DNA of 64,000 nt from Delphinus delphis (Eukaryota; Chordata; Mammalia; Artiodactyla; Delphinidae), in assembly GCF_949987515.2 (NCBI RefSeq), contig NC_082694.2:18819355-18883354 (forward strand), in the 5' to 3' direction. Every line of letters starts with the position of its first letter. Position 1 is the first letter of the stretch. Of the stretch, positions 1 through 10,654 are shown piece by piece. The notes beneath the pieces are model-generated. The model saw nothing but the letters and a program-made list of their open reading frames with translations. It was not told the DNA's origin and made no database searches. Position numbers and translations under genes: made by a program.

Positions 1-10
1 TCTGTCTCTC

Positions 11-190
11 TGTTATAATCTGAATATTTATGTCTTCTCAAAACTCCTAAGCCTCAAAGTTGATGGTAGGCTTTTGGAAGGTGATTATTTGTGAGAGATC
101 TGCTCTCATGAATAGGATTAGTGCCTTTATGAAAGAGACTCCACAGAGATCCCTTGCATCTTCTACCATGTAAAAACACAGCAAGAAAAC
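11..190 (+). mobile_element. MaLR (MLT1-type) LTR fragment
   Basis: The stretch follows the typical order of an ERVL-MaLR LTR: a TGTTATAATCTGAAT-like start, a CTTTTGGAAGGTGATTA segment, CTCATGAATAGGATTAGTGCC, then a TCTACCATGTAAAAACACAGCAAG-like block. It stops after the first half, so it is truncated. It is an old, diverged non-coding relic with no viral genes attached. The family is recognised from memory and the exact subfamily is uncertain. Confidence 0.7.
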
Positions 191-327
191 TAATGGATTG
201 AGACATTCCCTAATCCTCTGCTACCTCTGGGAATAATAGCTTTGGAGAGGAGATAAATGAGGCTCATTTGTAACTTCTGGACTAATTTTTAATCATTAAA
301 TTGTACAGAATATATATATCCATTAAC

Positions 328-660
328 ATAGTTAAAACAATTATCTTGTGCAAGAACAAAACTTGAGGCATCACACTTCCTGACTTCAATTTATACAAAG
401 CTATAGTAATCAAAACTGTATGACACTGGAAAAAGCAAAATTCCAGACACATTAAACTAATGGAATAGATTATAGAGCCCAGATATAACACACATAAAGT
501 GTAGGTCAACTAACCTTTGACAAATGTGGCACTAATACACTCTGTGAAAAGGACAGTCTCTTCAATAAATGGTGTTGGAAGAAGAATGACAGTGTACCTT
601 CTCTTTCACTACACAAAAAAATGAACTCAAAATGTATTAAAGACTTCAGTAGAAGTTGCA
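328..660 (+). mobile_element. L1 ORF2 fragment (old)
   Basis: The DNA matches the part of L1 ORF2 downstream of the reverse transcriptase, with recognisable blocks such as GAGGCATCACACTTCCTGACTTC, CTTTGACAAATGTGGCA, AGGACAGTCTCTTCAATAAA and CAAAATGTATTAAAGAC. The reading frame is broken by many stops and indels, so it is a dead fragment. It has neither L1 end. The antisense 75-codon frame over 282-509 is a by-product. Confidence 0.8.
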
Positions 661-1211
661 AAGGTGAATTTTTCCCAGATCATTACATTGCTGAGCATTT
701 TATCTTTCAAGGCAATATATATTTCTGTCACTGTGTTTGATCAAAGGTAAAATGAAATCTTTTAATTATAGGATAGCTGTTTGGACAACATAATATTTAA
801 GGTACATTCCTAATCAATAATCTAATACTTTATAATTCTGAATAAGTGATGTGATATCTCCCTGAATATCATTAGCATACTCAGATGGAAGATGGTATCA
901 CAGAGGGGCTGGGATGAAATATGTATCAATGCAGGATTTCAATTTAGAGATTATATTTAAGAAATGGTGAAATAAATACAAAAACATTAGTGTTCTCGTT
1001 TTAAAATAACTCTAGTAAGACATCTTAGTGATTGAGCATTAAATATTGTGTTAGGATTATAGACAAATATACCTGTATATATTTTTATTGATCCATTTTT
1101 TGCATTTTTAAAGGTGTTAAGTAAAGTACACCTCAGTATACTCCTTGCATGCACAAGTAAAGAAATGAAAATCTATATTAAATTTTGTAGCATTCTTGTT
1201 GTGTTAGAAAA

Positions 1212-1212
1212 C

Positions 1213-1266
<54 letters not shown>

Positions 1267-1267
1267 G
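1212..1267. repeat. (TA)24 microsatellite forming a 56 bp perfect palindrome
   Basis: An uninterrupted 48 bp TA repeat (1216-1263) is flanked by CTAC on the left and GTAG on the right, so the whole 56 bp equals its own reverse complement. A short GA-rich run (about 1277-1295) follows. Such tracts can extrude cruciforms and vary in length between individuals. No function is implied. Confidence 0.95.
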
Positions 1268-1694
1268 CCTATATATAGAGAGAGAGACAGAGAAAATGGG
1301 AAGGTTGGTCAGATTTTCTAATTCAAACCTGTTCTGCCTGATGCTACTGTAAAATTGAGTTTCTTTATAATAGTTTTTTATGGAAATCATATATTTTTAT
1401 AGATTCATGTGTGACTTTAATTGAAACTTTGCCATAAGATTTATTAATCTCCTCTGATTATATATGTCTAAAGTGAATTTTGATGAGTTACAATTTCCTA
1501 AAGTGTCTATTGAAATTTCAAACTTATTAGAATAGAACAGTATATAGTTTTTCCTAGTTTTTTATTATCTTCCTTATCTGTGTTTTACTTTATTTTCACA
1601 GCTAGCTTTTGAATGTAGTCATTATAACTACTCTGTTTTCCTTTATAGTTTCAAATTAGTGTATATTTACATATACTTATATTTGTTTTCTCCT

Positions 1695-2157
1695 TTTTGA
1701 AAACATTAGGTTGCAGCCACTCTGAAAAGGCTACATACACTATGATTCTGAACATATGACATTCTGGAAAGGGTTTTCTATGGAGACAGTAGAAATATCA
1801 GTGGTTGCCAGGGGTTGAGAGGGAGAGATGAATAGGCAGAGCACAGAGGATTTTTAGGGCAGTGAAAATACTGTATGATACTATAATGGTGGATACATGT
1901 CATTATATATTTGTCCAAAACCATAGAATGTGCAACTGCAAGAGTAAACTCTAACATAAATTATGGACTTTTGGTGATAATGATGTGGCAGTATAGGTTT
2001 ATCAAGTATTACAAAAATGTACCACTCTTTTTGCTGGTGTCATTGAGAGGGGAGGCTAAGCATGTGTGGAAGCAGGCAGTATATAGGAAATCTCTACATC
2101 TTCCTCTCAATTGTGCTCTGAGCCTCAAACTTCACTGAAAAAAAAAATAAAGTCTTA
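1695..2157 (+). mobile_element. L1 3' end (L1M-type), 5' truncated
   Basis: The order of blocks is that of an older mammalian L1 3' end: AGGCTACATACACTATGATT, ATGACATTCTGGAAA, CAGTGGTTGCCAGGGG, GAGCACAGAGGATTTTTAGGGCAGTGAAAA (given in part), CACTCTTTTTGCTGGTG, ending in a short A-rich tail with AATAAAGTC near 2147. Two other copies of the same 3' end occur at 27505-27935 and 57105-57545. The 75-codon frame at 1911-2138 lies in this element and is not a gene. Confidence 0.85.
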
Positions 2158-2707
2158 AAATTGTGTTAAAACTGCAATTAATTTCATTTTAAATAAAGAT
2201 ATGTACTGCTATATATTTGCCTCTAAATATGACTTCTATAAGATTTCATATTTTCAATTGATAATCTTATAGTTATTATTTCTAAGTAACTTTCAATTAT
2301 AGTTTGTAATTTTCTGACCCAGGAGTTATAAGGAGGTTTTTTTTAAATTTACCATTTCTAAATTCTCAGAATTGTTGTTTGTAGTTTTGTTATGTATTTG
2401 AGCATTGTGTAGTGTGCCCAGAGACTGTGACACACCGAAATGAAATTTTTTGACCTTGGCCTAACACAATCACATTTTGTAAAAGTTGCAAAGGATCAAA
2501 ACTGTGTTAAACACACATGTGGGGGAAGGGAGCAATATAAAAAAATGCACCCATTTCCTACATTCATGCTACACTGAAATTTATTTACCTTATAATATTT
2601 ATAGATGAAAATGATGCAAGAACTCTTGTAACACTGTATGTGATAATTCACTGATTTAGTGTTATCATGGATAGTAAAAGTTGGAAAGTCAATACAGAAT
2701 GTAACTA

Positions 2708-2835
2708 CAGATAATTTGGCCCAGCGTCTTTATTTGCAGATGAACAAACTTGGATTTGGGATCTTTAAAACCACTTGTCCAGTGCCACATAGGAAATTAG
2801 TGGATTAAGAGATGTGGACCCCAGGCCCTTTACCA
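2708..2835 (-). mobile_element. MIR SINE, antisense, partial
   Basis: Read on the plus strand it shows the reverse-complement MIR core: TTTGCAGATGAACAAACTTGG, then CCACTTGTCCAGTGCCACATAGGAAATTAGTGG-like sequence (given in part), corresponding to the usual 'acttgcccaaggtcacacag' core. It is old and diverged, with no tail or TSD visible. Confidence 0.6.
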
Positions 2836-4083
2836 TCATTTAGGATCTTCTCTGCTGCCAAAAAGCTTTGAAGATCACCTCATCACTGACCATGAATAGG
2901 AAATATAACATAAAATAAAATATAATTTATGTGTTTCAAATTCAGAGAGCAGAAATCCTTCAGGAAGCAGGCTCAATATTATATATATGCAAATTAAACA
3001 GTTTCTTTTGTGGTTTGAGAAGAATGGCATTAGAAAAGACTTTTGTATCCACCAATATATCTCCCTGACTTCCTGGCCACAATTGACTTTATCACTCATA
3101 AGTCATTCTTTGGGTTTAGACAGAGGTCTCCTTACTTCTAATTTTTAAATGCAAATGTTCCCGTTGCATATTAAAAGTTTTCACCTTAAGTGCCTGATTT
3201 TTATCACACCCTTTTTAGGAGAAAGAAGAAGAACCATGAAAGCAGAAAAATGATAACAATCCTAAGTGAGACCTGATGAAGAAATCTTCCGTTCATTTTA
3301 AATTGTGGACTGCACAGGCTGTGTTCTGGAATCAGAAGACTAGTGCAGATTTGCATGTGAAGTTTCTCATATGTTGTGCTTACTGATGCAGTGTTTTAAT
3401 CAACATTTGATGTAAGCTTTCCTGTTTCCCTCCAATGGAAACAATATTGGGCCCTCTGGCATTTCATAAGAAGAAAATTTTCCCTTTGCTCACAGATATG
3501 GACTGCAAAGAGATATAAAATAAATCTTCAGAGGACTTCTCTTTACTGTTTTAACAGCCTTGTCTTCAAGCATCAGGTCACGAAGAGATACAGAGAGAAA
3601 CTTATCTTTTATTTCAGTACATACCATTCTTGATTTTTTAAAAATTGGTCAATATAGTCCTGCCTGATCAATAAATTTTGATATCTGGCTTCTCAGAAAT
3701 CAATATCTGCTTCTTCAGTCTATTTTTTCTTAAGGGCACTGAGAGGTTGATTAGTATGGCCAGTGCCATGGGGTGACTCGTCTACTAAGTCCTGTCTAAG
3801 AAAACTAGAACTGTGAATTACTACCCCATGTTCAACAACAAAAAGCACTGTCTTTTAAAGAAAGCACAACTGCTTGTTTATGCGAACTTCTGAATCCTTT
3901 GTCATCAAAATTCCAAACTTGATATTGTTTATAAATTGTTTGTATTCTGAGATAGTCTGATATCTATCTAGATGTTATGAGTTCCTTAAACCTTCGAGAA
4001 AAAAAAGAATTATTATATTAAAGCCTTGAATATAAGTAAAGAAAGTGATCCTCTCAGTTGTTTAAAATGGAAAATTCAAAAGG
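2836..4083. other. Unassigned AT-rich DNA
   Basis: No repeat family, open frame of note or RNA gene is recognised. The 74-codon antisense frame at 2875-3099 shows no domain-like pattern. This may be unique intergenic or intronic DNA, or very old repeats beyond recognition by eye. Confidence 0.5.
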
Positions 4084-4434
4084 TTCTGAAGAACCTAGGG
4101 ACAGGACAGGAATAAAGACACAGATGTAGAGAATGGACTTGAGGACATGGGGAAGGGGAAGGGTAAGCTGAGACGAAGTGAGAGAGTGGCATTGACATAT
4201 ATACACTACCGAATGTAAAATAGATAGCTAGTGGGAAGAAGCCATATAGCACAGGGAGATCAGCTCAGTGCTTTGTGACCACCTAGAGGGTGGGAGAGGG
4301 AGGGTGGGAGGGAGATGCAAGAGGGAGTAGATATTGGGATATATGTATATGTATAGCTGATTCACATTGTTATAAAGCAGAAACTAACACACCATTGTAA
4401 AGCAACTATAATCCAATAAAGAGTTTAAAAAAAA
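4084..4434 (+). mobile_element. Artiodactyl-type L1 3' UTR, 5' truncated
   Basis: The sequence runs from CTGAAGAACCTAGGGACAGG through GACTTGAGGACATGGGG, TACACTACCGAATGTAAAAT, CACAGGGAGATCAGCTCAGT and TATATGTATATGTATAGCTG to CTATAATCCAATAAAGAG and an A-rich tail. This is the 3' UTR of the L1 lineage seen in cetaceans and ruminants. It looks closer to consensus than the other L1 pieces, so the insertion is probably younger. It contains a G-rich tract at 4288-4312. No clear TSD was found. Confidence 0.85.
4288..4312 (+). other. G-quadruplex-type G-tract in L1 3' UTR
   Basis: Six runs of three Gs are separated by one to three bases (GGG-T-GGG-AGA-GGG-A-GGG-T-GGG-A-GGG), more than the four runs needed for an intramolecular quadruplex. 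G-rich tracts in L1 3' UTRs are a known feature of L1 families. Whether it folds here is inference. Confidence 0.8.
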
Positions 4435-4510
4435 AAAGAAAAAAGAAATGAGAAGACCTTTGCCTTCCCCCACCCCCCAAAAAAAGGAAAATTTTCATGG
4501 AGTTAGCACT

Positions 4511-4590
4511 TGAAATCTAACTTTTCTTGATCATAACTGGGTCTTTGGGTTATGAAATCTAACTTTTCTGGATCATAACTGGGTCTTTTG
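4511..4590. repeat. 42 bp tandem duplication
   Basis: A 42 bp unit beginning TGAAATCTAACTTTTC is present twice in direct order (4511-4552 and 4553 onward), with one mismatch (TTGATCATAACT against TGGATCATAACT). It does not belong to a recognised repeat family. Confidence 0.9.
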
Positions 4591-4811
4591 GATACATTCT
4601 TAGAGTTCAAAAACTTTATTGATTATTCAACTATTCAGTTCTGAATCTATGTAATTTTAGTCAGGAAATGACTTCAAGTATTAGAATGTAGAAGAGAGAG
4701 TACTATTGGGATGTCCAATGTTAGTAGGGGTTTGAAGTACAGCTGCACGTTTCTGCAGGATTTTATTCTCCATTGTGTCTTTGTTTCTATTACTTCTAAA
4801 ATTTTAATAGG

Positions 4812-4905
4812 CAGATTCTAAATCATTGAGTCTTGACTTGGGCCTGAGATTCTGCATTTTTAACAGACTCTCATGCTATTCTAAAGCAACAGCAGAAACT
4901 TGAAG
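4812..4905 (+). mobile_element. hAT-Charlie MER5A-like fragment
   Basis: The stretch resembles the 3' half of a MER5A-type non-autonomous hAT transposon: GGGCCTGAGATTCTGCATTT, TTTAACAGACTCTCATGCT, then a diverged version of the terminal inverted repeat. It has no coding capacity. Assignment is by pattern only. Confidence 0.5.
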
Positions 4906-4916
4906 TTTGTTACACA

Positions 4917-5083
4917 GTGGTTCTTGAACCAGCAAATATAACATGAACCAGTTATTTTTGCAATAACTGGAAACCTTTTAAAAATACCTATTAGAATCTG
5001 CGGTGGGTCTCAGGCTTTGGTATTTTTTGTAAAGCTCCTGAAGAGATGCTAATTGAGTGTAAGGATTGGAAATCACCAGTATT
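4917..5083 (+). mobile_element. hAT-type (MER5-like) DNA transposon relic
   Basis: It begins CAGTGGTTCTTGAACC, like the hAT terminal motif CAGTGGTTCTCAA, has an inner AGAATCTGCGGTGGGTCTCA and TTGGTATTTTTTGTAAAGCT, and ends near GGAAATCACCAGTA. The inner palindromic organisation is typical of short non-autonomous mammalian hAT elements. The exact family is not certain. Confidence 0.5.
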
Positions 5084-5211
5084 GGAATTTATATCATTCT
5101 TCAAAACCCAAGTCAGTCTCCACCTCCACTAGCTTTTCCTTGATAAGTCTCCCCTGTTAATTCTACTCTTCACTTTTCTCCCATTATCCTGATGATTTGA
5201 AACACTTTCTG

Positions 5212-5347
5212 AGGACTTCCTCAGTGGTCCAGTGGTTAAGACTCTGCACTTCCACTCCAGGGGGCACAGGTTCGATCCCTGGTTGGGGAACTAAGATACT
5301 ACATGCCACGTGGTGTGGCCAAAAAAACAATTAAGTTAAAAAAAAAA
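5212..5347 (+). mobile_element. CHR-1-like tRNA-derived SINE with perfect TSD
   Basis: A short SINE with the head AGGACTTCCTCAGTGGTCCAG and well-kept Pol III promoter boxes: A box TGGTCCAGTGG at 5225-5235 and B box GGTTCGATCCC at 5269-5279. It ends in an A-rich tail. The 13 bp GAAACACTTTCTG occurs on both sides (5199-5211 and 5348-5360) as a perfect TSD. CHR SINEs are shared by cetaceans, hippopotamuses and ruminants. Confidence 0.93.
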
Positions 5348-5360
5348 GAAACACTTTCTG

Positions 5361-6070
5361 GTCAAAGTGACTTATTATTAAGACTTATATATCCTACCCT
5401 CTAAATGGAAGTCTCCTGGATCTACTTTTTAATTTCCCCAGGGCATTTAGATTATTACCCCCATCTTCCATGCACTGATCTCTGGACTTTGACCTTTTTG
5501 TAATTAAAGGTATTAACAGACACACCTTGATATCTGTAAGATAATCCCCTTCATTTTGTTTGTTTATTTTAGCAATAATCATATAGTATCTGCTTTAAAA
5601 AAATTCAGGAAGAAGTACATGTTACCTTTTGTAGGCTGAGAATTGAACCAGTTCAGGACAGCCATTGGAGTTTCTAAATTTGGTCTTTAACACTATTTTA
5701 AGGAAAGCTAGATATTCTTATGCCAATATTTAGGCCTAACAGTGGAACATCTAACTTTATCAGGGACAACATAATCTTATGTTAGGGCTCATTTCTCCTT
5801 TTGTAGTTATTGCAAAAATAACCCACCAGCATAGTCAATTCATCTATATTTTTGCAGCAATATCATAGATAACATGATGCAACCTAATTTTCATTTAATA
5901 TTATAAATATTTTTGGCTTGCTACATTATTATTTCATTCTTTTTTTACCTTCACTTTTCCACAAAAAACATTTTTCTGTGCTTATGCTATCCCATATAAC
6001 ACACACACACAGCATTAAAATTATTATGAGTTTATTAAAGTACCCTTAAGTTTCAAATCCTTATGGTCAG
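5361..6070. other. Unassigned AT-rich DNA
   Basis: Nothing recognisable apart from a short CA run at about 6001-6013. The 62-codon antisense frame at 5394-5582 has no domain-like pattern. Confidence 0.45.
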
Positions 6071-6446
6071 TTGTATCAGTCAGCTCAGGCTGCCATAATA
6101 AAATATCATAGTCTGGGTAGTTTAAACAACAGAACTGTATTTTGTCTCAGTTCTGGATGCTGAAAGTCTAAGATCAGAATGCCAGCACAGTAGAGTTCTG
6201 GTGAGAGCTCTCTTCCTGACTTGCAGATGGCCACCTTCTTGCTGTGTCATGACACAGCAGAGAGAGATAATTTTTCTCTCTTCCTTTTCCTGTAAGGTCA
6301 CCAATCCCATAGGATTACCTGCTTACTCTTATGATCTCATTTAACCTTAAATACCTCCTAAAATACCTGTCTGCAAATGCAGGCACTTTGGTGTTTAGGA
6401 TTTCAACATACGAATTGGGGGTGGGGCACAATTCAGTCCACAGCAG
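6071..6446 (-). mobile_element. MLT1-type MaLR LTR, antisense, nearly complete
   Basis: On the plus strand it reads as the reverse complement of an MLT1 LTR: CAGGCTGCCATAATAAAATA, GGTAGTTTAAACAACAGAAC, CTCAGTTCTGGATGCTGAAA, TGCAGATGGCCACCTTCTTG, TCATTTAACCTTAAATACCT, and the terminal CACAATTCAGTCCACAGCAG. Its length of about 375 bp is near that of a full MLT1 LTR. It is non-coding and old. The 62-codon antisense frame at 6122-6310 is part of the LTR. Confidence 0.85.
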
Positions 6447-8025
6447 TTGTCCAGTGGGTTACATGGAACTGAGCCTCCATAAACCCACCTTACCTATGTG
6501 ATAACTATACAGATTTGCATAGATTTTACATGTTATAAATGTCAGTAAACTTGTATCAATCCCACAATAGCACCATTGAGCCCTTGACAATTTCAGAAAT
6601 CAGTAGTAAGGGCAGAATTCTGAGGGAACCAAACAATGAATCTTGGTTCCTGCTTTACAATATCAAAAAGTCTACTGCGTTTCTTTATGTAGACCAAGTT
6701 TGGTAAACATTATCAATATATCATTTAAAAGTTTGAGCTTGTGAAATTTAGTACTAAATCTCCAATTTCATTTATTGGCCTGAAATTGAATTAATCTTTT
6801 AAAATTCTTGAAATATGTGTATATATAAATTATTAACTAAAATTAGGAATGACTTTATATTTGAATTTTGTACAAAGAGAAAAAAATAACTATGCCTAAT
6901 ACAGACTTTGATCTCTGACTTTGCGGATAAAGAGAATAATTTCAAGGTAGAATTTGAAATTCACCATTTCCTCTTTGCAAATTATGACCTAAATCAAATT
7001 GTTTAAACATAACTTTTAAGGAAATTGACTTTAGGAAAGTGAGTTTTATTTTATGTTACATTGTTATCCCCTTATGCACTTAGATATCTAATGTAGGAGG
7101 AGTAATAACACCAGGAGGAGGAAAAAAATAACTTTCTAGTATCTTTTTATATCTGGTTTTCATGAAATGTATCACATATTGTTACATACAGGGAGGCTTA
7201 ATAAATTGAAAAAAATTGTCTCAATTAAGGATAAATTAATTATATAAAGTGTCCACTACACTTGAATGTCTTTAGGAAAGAGAATAATGTATAAAATATA
7301 ATTTCTTCTCTTAAGAAAATTAGAGAAACAAGACTATTACAGGAGAAAAAATAACAAACAATATCACAATATATAATCAACAAAGTGCAGTATGGATTTT
7401 AATTCGTGGAAGGCTTAATGGGAAATTAGTAGCTTTAGATTACTATCAAATGACAGGGAGAATTTGTATAGAAAAGTATAAAGAGATATAGGGGAAATAG
7501 AAAGATTAAAGCAGCCAGAATTAAATAGTTAAGAAATCAGGTTGAAGAGAGGGATCACACTGGTATATAGTGAGACTAGATAAAATAAATAGGATCTAAT
7601 GTGATACTTTTTGGTTGTTATGTTTTTGCTTCTCAATCAATATTCTGCATTGATATTTTGTATAAGTTCTAAGGTTGGCTTTCCTGACCCTTATTGAAAT
7701 TCCTGTGTCATAGACACGTTTTGGCAGTTCTGACCAGCTTATCACAAATCTTTTCTCTGAATTTTTGGTCCTCTTGCTTAGGGTTGCCTGCTCTCTCAGT
7801 TCACAAACTAGATTTCTACTATTTCTTCACCTCTGTCCATTTACTTGGACCAGGAGTGGACACAGGATCCAGATTTGCTACTAAAATTAGAAATTGGGAT
7901 TCAAAGATAACTAATTATCTATGTTGGTTAATATGAAAAACAGTTAAAATTCAGAAGTTTTGAGATAGTTATATAATGTGGAAAGGGAAGTCTTACAAAA
8001 TTGAATGCTTTGCAGTCCATATTAT
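6447..8025. other. Unassigned AT-rich DNA
   Basis: No repeat, RNA gene or credible coding region is recognised. The 80-codon frame at 7694-7936 shows no supporting feature. Confidence 0.45.
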
Positions 8026-8108
8026 CCTCCCCTCACCCCTCCCTTCTTTCCTTGCTTCTTTCCTTCCTTTCTTCCTTCCTCCTTTCCTTTCTTCCTTCCT
8101 TCTTTCCA
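8026..8108. repeat. Pyrimidine (CTTC/CCTT) low-complexity tract
   Basis: About 80 bp of impure CCTT/CTTC repeat on the plus strand with no purine run longer than two bases after the first few units. The small frame at 7976-8167 is a product of this tract. Confidence 0.85.
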
Positions 8109-8448
8109 CTTCATTAGCTAATTTAGATAGTTTCTGTAACATGCATCTAGAAGTAAATCATGGATGAGACTGCCGATGTTATGGTATAATAAATTTTAGT
8201 AGTAGTGTGTTTCCTTTGATTATCCCACTATCAGCCCAAATCAAATATAATGTAATACTAGCAATCATATAATATACTAACTCAGTCAAATACCAGAAAT
8301 GTAAGGAGAACTAGGGAAAGTTAAGTATCCTAAAAAATATAGAAAATCAATTTGATTGGGAATATCATCCTAGTCACACACTGTGATTCCTTGTAGTAGT
8401 ATCTACAACAATAGCAATAAGTAGGAAAACCAGTTGATTTAAAGGTTG

Positions 8449-8667
8449 TTTTTTTTTTTTTTTTTTTTTTTTTTTGCGGTACGTGGGCCTCTCACTGTTG
8501 TGGCCTCTCCCATTGCGGAGCACAGGCTCTGGACGCGCAGGCTCAGCGGCCACGGCTCACAGGCCTAGCCGCTCCACGGCATGTGGGATCTTCCCGGACC
8601 GGGGCAAGAACCCGTGTCCCCTGCATCGGCAGGCAGACTCTCAACCACTGTACCACCAGGGAAGCCC
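8449..8667 (-). mobile_element. CHR-2-type SINE, antisense
   Basis: A full-length CHR-2 SINE read in reverse: 27 T (8449-8475, the poly-A tail), GCGGTACGTGGGCCTCTCA, then TGTGGGATCTTCCCGGACC and the head AACCACTGTACCACCAGGGA. The internal B box is kept (reverse GGGACACGGGTTC). The A box has a C-to-T type change (ACCACTGTACCACC). No clear TSD was seen beside the T run. The 86-codon frame at 8474-8734 is a SINE by-product. Confidence 0.93.
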
Positions 8668-9193
8668 TAAACATTCTTTTATGTCATATAAATTTTCAGG
8701 GCGAAATGTCTTCAGTTTGACATCCTCTAACTAAAATTTGTATTGTTGGGCTGCTGAGCAAAAATTATATATGTTTAATAGAGAAAATTACTATTACTGT
8801 CCAAGCTTTCCAAAGCCTAAATAAGTTTATAAAAGAAGCAACAATCCTCTGAGACTTAAAGAATTGTCCTCATTTAGGAAATTAATTTTAATGTTTTATT
8901 AAGCCCAGCTGTTTGATGATGGTTGAGACACTGAATAAAATTTAAAACTTCTGCATGTTATTTGAAGAAAAGAATTGACTCTGTAAGTGAGTGTTAAATT
9001 ATTTTGGAAGAGAGTATGGTTAAGGATATTTTTCCTGTTTTAAAGTATTATTATAGAATGTTAGGAGTGCAGAGGAGATCTCTAAGTTTGAACAGGGACA
9101 AAACCATTGGGAATAGAGAAGTGAGAGAAAATATTCTCTTAGGCAAGCATCAGTGCAGGATGGCTTTAATGACTTCTTCCAGAATGTAACTGG

Positions 9194-9414
9194 TGGACTT
9201 CCCTCGTGGCACAGTGGTTGAGAGTCCGCCTGCCAATGCAGGGGACGTGGGTTCGTGCCCCGGTCCGGGAAGATCCCACATGCCGCGGACCAGCTGGGCC
9301 CCTGAGCCATGGCCGCTGAGCCTGCGCATCCAGAGCCTGTGCTCTGCAACAGAAGAGGCCACAACAGTGAGAGGCCTGCGTACTGCAAAAAAAAAAACAA
9401 AACAAAACAAAAAA
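9194..9414 (+). mobile_element. CHR-2-type SINE with perfect 14 bp TSD
   Basis: Full-length tRNA-derived SINE: head ACTTCCCTCGTGGCACAGTG, A box TGGCACAGTGG at 9207-9217, B box GGTTCGTGCCC at 9250-9260, tRNA-unrelated body and an A-rich tail with CAAAA units. CAGAATGTAACTGG flanks both sides (9180-9193 and 9415-9428), proving insertion by target-primed reverse transcription. Several 70-136 codon frames on both strands at 9020-9560 come from this element. Confidence 0.96.
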
Positions 9415-9428
9415 CAGAATGTAACTGG

Positions 9429-10650
9429 CTTTGTCAATATCTCTACAGAGTTTACATAGGCTCCAGAAGTATTAGTAGTAGAATTACTATAGGGAGCAGA
9501 AAAAATGAAGAAATAGTAGATGCCCTCTAAAAGCAGAGGGGACTGTGTACATGAGTACACATGAGATGTTCCAGGGCACTCTGAGAAATAATTGTGTGTG
9601 TAAGGAGGGGAGGAGGTGGTGAGGGAAGTGACATAGAAAGAAAAAAGAATAGCAGTGCTATGTGAGCAAAATATAAAATTATTCAGACTCCATTTTTAAC
9701 CTCAGGTGGGTATGACTTTGGAAGCCAGCCTACTTTTAAAGCAAAAGCTATTCTAGGTTAGAGATTTTCACATTGTTAATGTTCAAAATGTATATCGTTT
9801 TTTAAAAATAAAAAGTGTGAATAGCCTCAAACAATTAATTGGCTTTATAAATTAAACATGGTGATATCAAAAATGTAGATGGGGAAATATACTATACTAT
9901 CTTTTCTATTTAACATCAAACAAATCCTTTTGTCTTAGTCTTTCAGGAAGGATTCATTTATATATTTCTAAAACTTTGAAATCTGCATAGAATCCAAGTT
10001 CCACACTAATATACATATAAAATGTATGCTATTTTTTATGAACGACAGGGTCAGAAATGTCCTCCATCTAGCTTCTTTGAAGTTTTGAAGCAAATTATTT
10101 TTTCTGATATAGATTAAAGTAGTCATTTTATGAAATAAAATAATTATAGAAACATTGAATTTTCAAAGATACATTCTCTTTAAATAGACGTCTCCATTTA
10201 TGACTCTTTTGGAATATATTCCTAAATAATATGATTGTTTTTGGTGCAGTGAAAATATCCCCTTTCATTTCACACTGGAGTGCATTTCCTCAATAAGTTT
10301 TACTAAGAGCATTGTGCTTTCCATTCCTTTGACTATATTTCAAAATAAAGATTAAGATAGAAATTGATATTGTGTGTATATTTGTATATTTTAGGTTTAT
10401 TATTTTTTCCAACATCAATATATTTTATGTAAAAATTGATCATCCAGAGACTATTGACAAGAAGGCTTCTTTGTGGGAACTGCCTATGTAACTGAGGCAG
10501 AAGCACAGATAAAATTGCTGAATTTTATCTCAACTATAGAGAAAACACATACAAAGGAGTTTGATAATCTTGTTTCCACTTACATTTTCCATTGATGATG
10601 TAGCAAATACTATGGGTTGCTAAGTTAATTTTTTTTTTACTTTCTATATT
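9429..10650. other. Unassigned AT-rich DNA
   Basis: No recognised repeat or gene. Composition is AT-rich throughout, with no long open frame. Confidence 0.45.
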
Positions 10651-10654
10651 GATC

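Noticed and set aside
2170..2450. Antisense L1 piece
   Set aside because: TTTCTGACCCAGGAGTTATA hinted at reverse L1 ORF2, but the rest does not follow, so it is left unassigned.
5212..5347. tRNA gene
   Set aside because: Pol III A and B boxes are present, but the body, A-rich tail and TSD show a tRNA-derived SINE, not a functional tRNA with cloverleaf and anticodon.
9020..9560. Overlapping frames of 73-136 codons on both strands
   Set aside because: All derive from the GC-rich CHR-2 SINE, which yields the same peptides (such as ACGIFPDRGTN) wherever it inserts.
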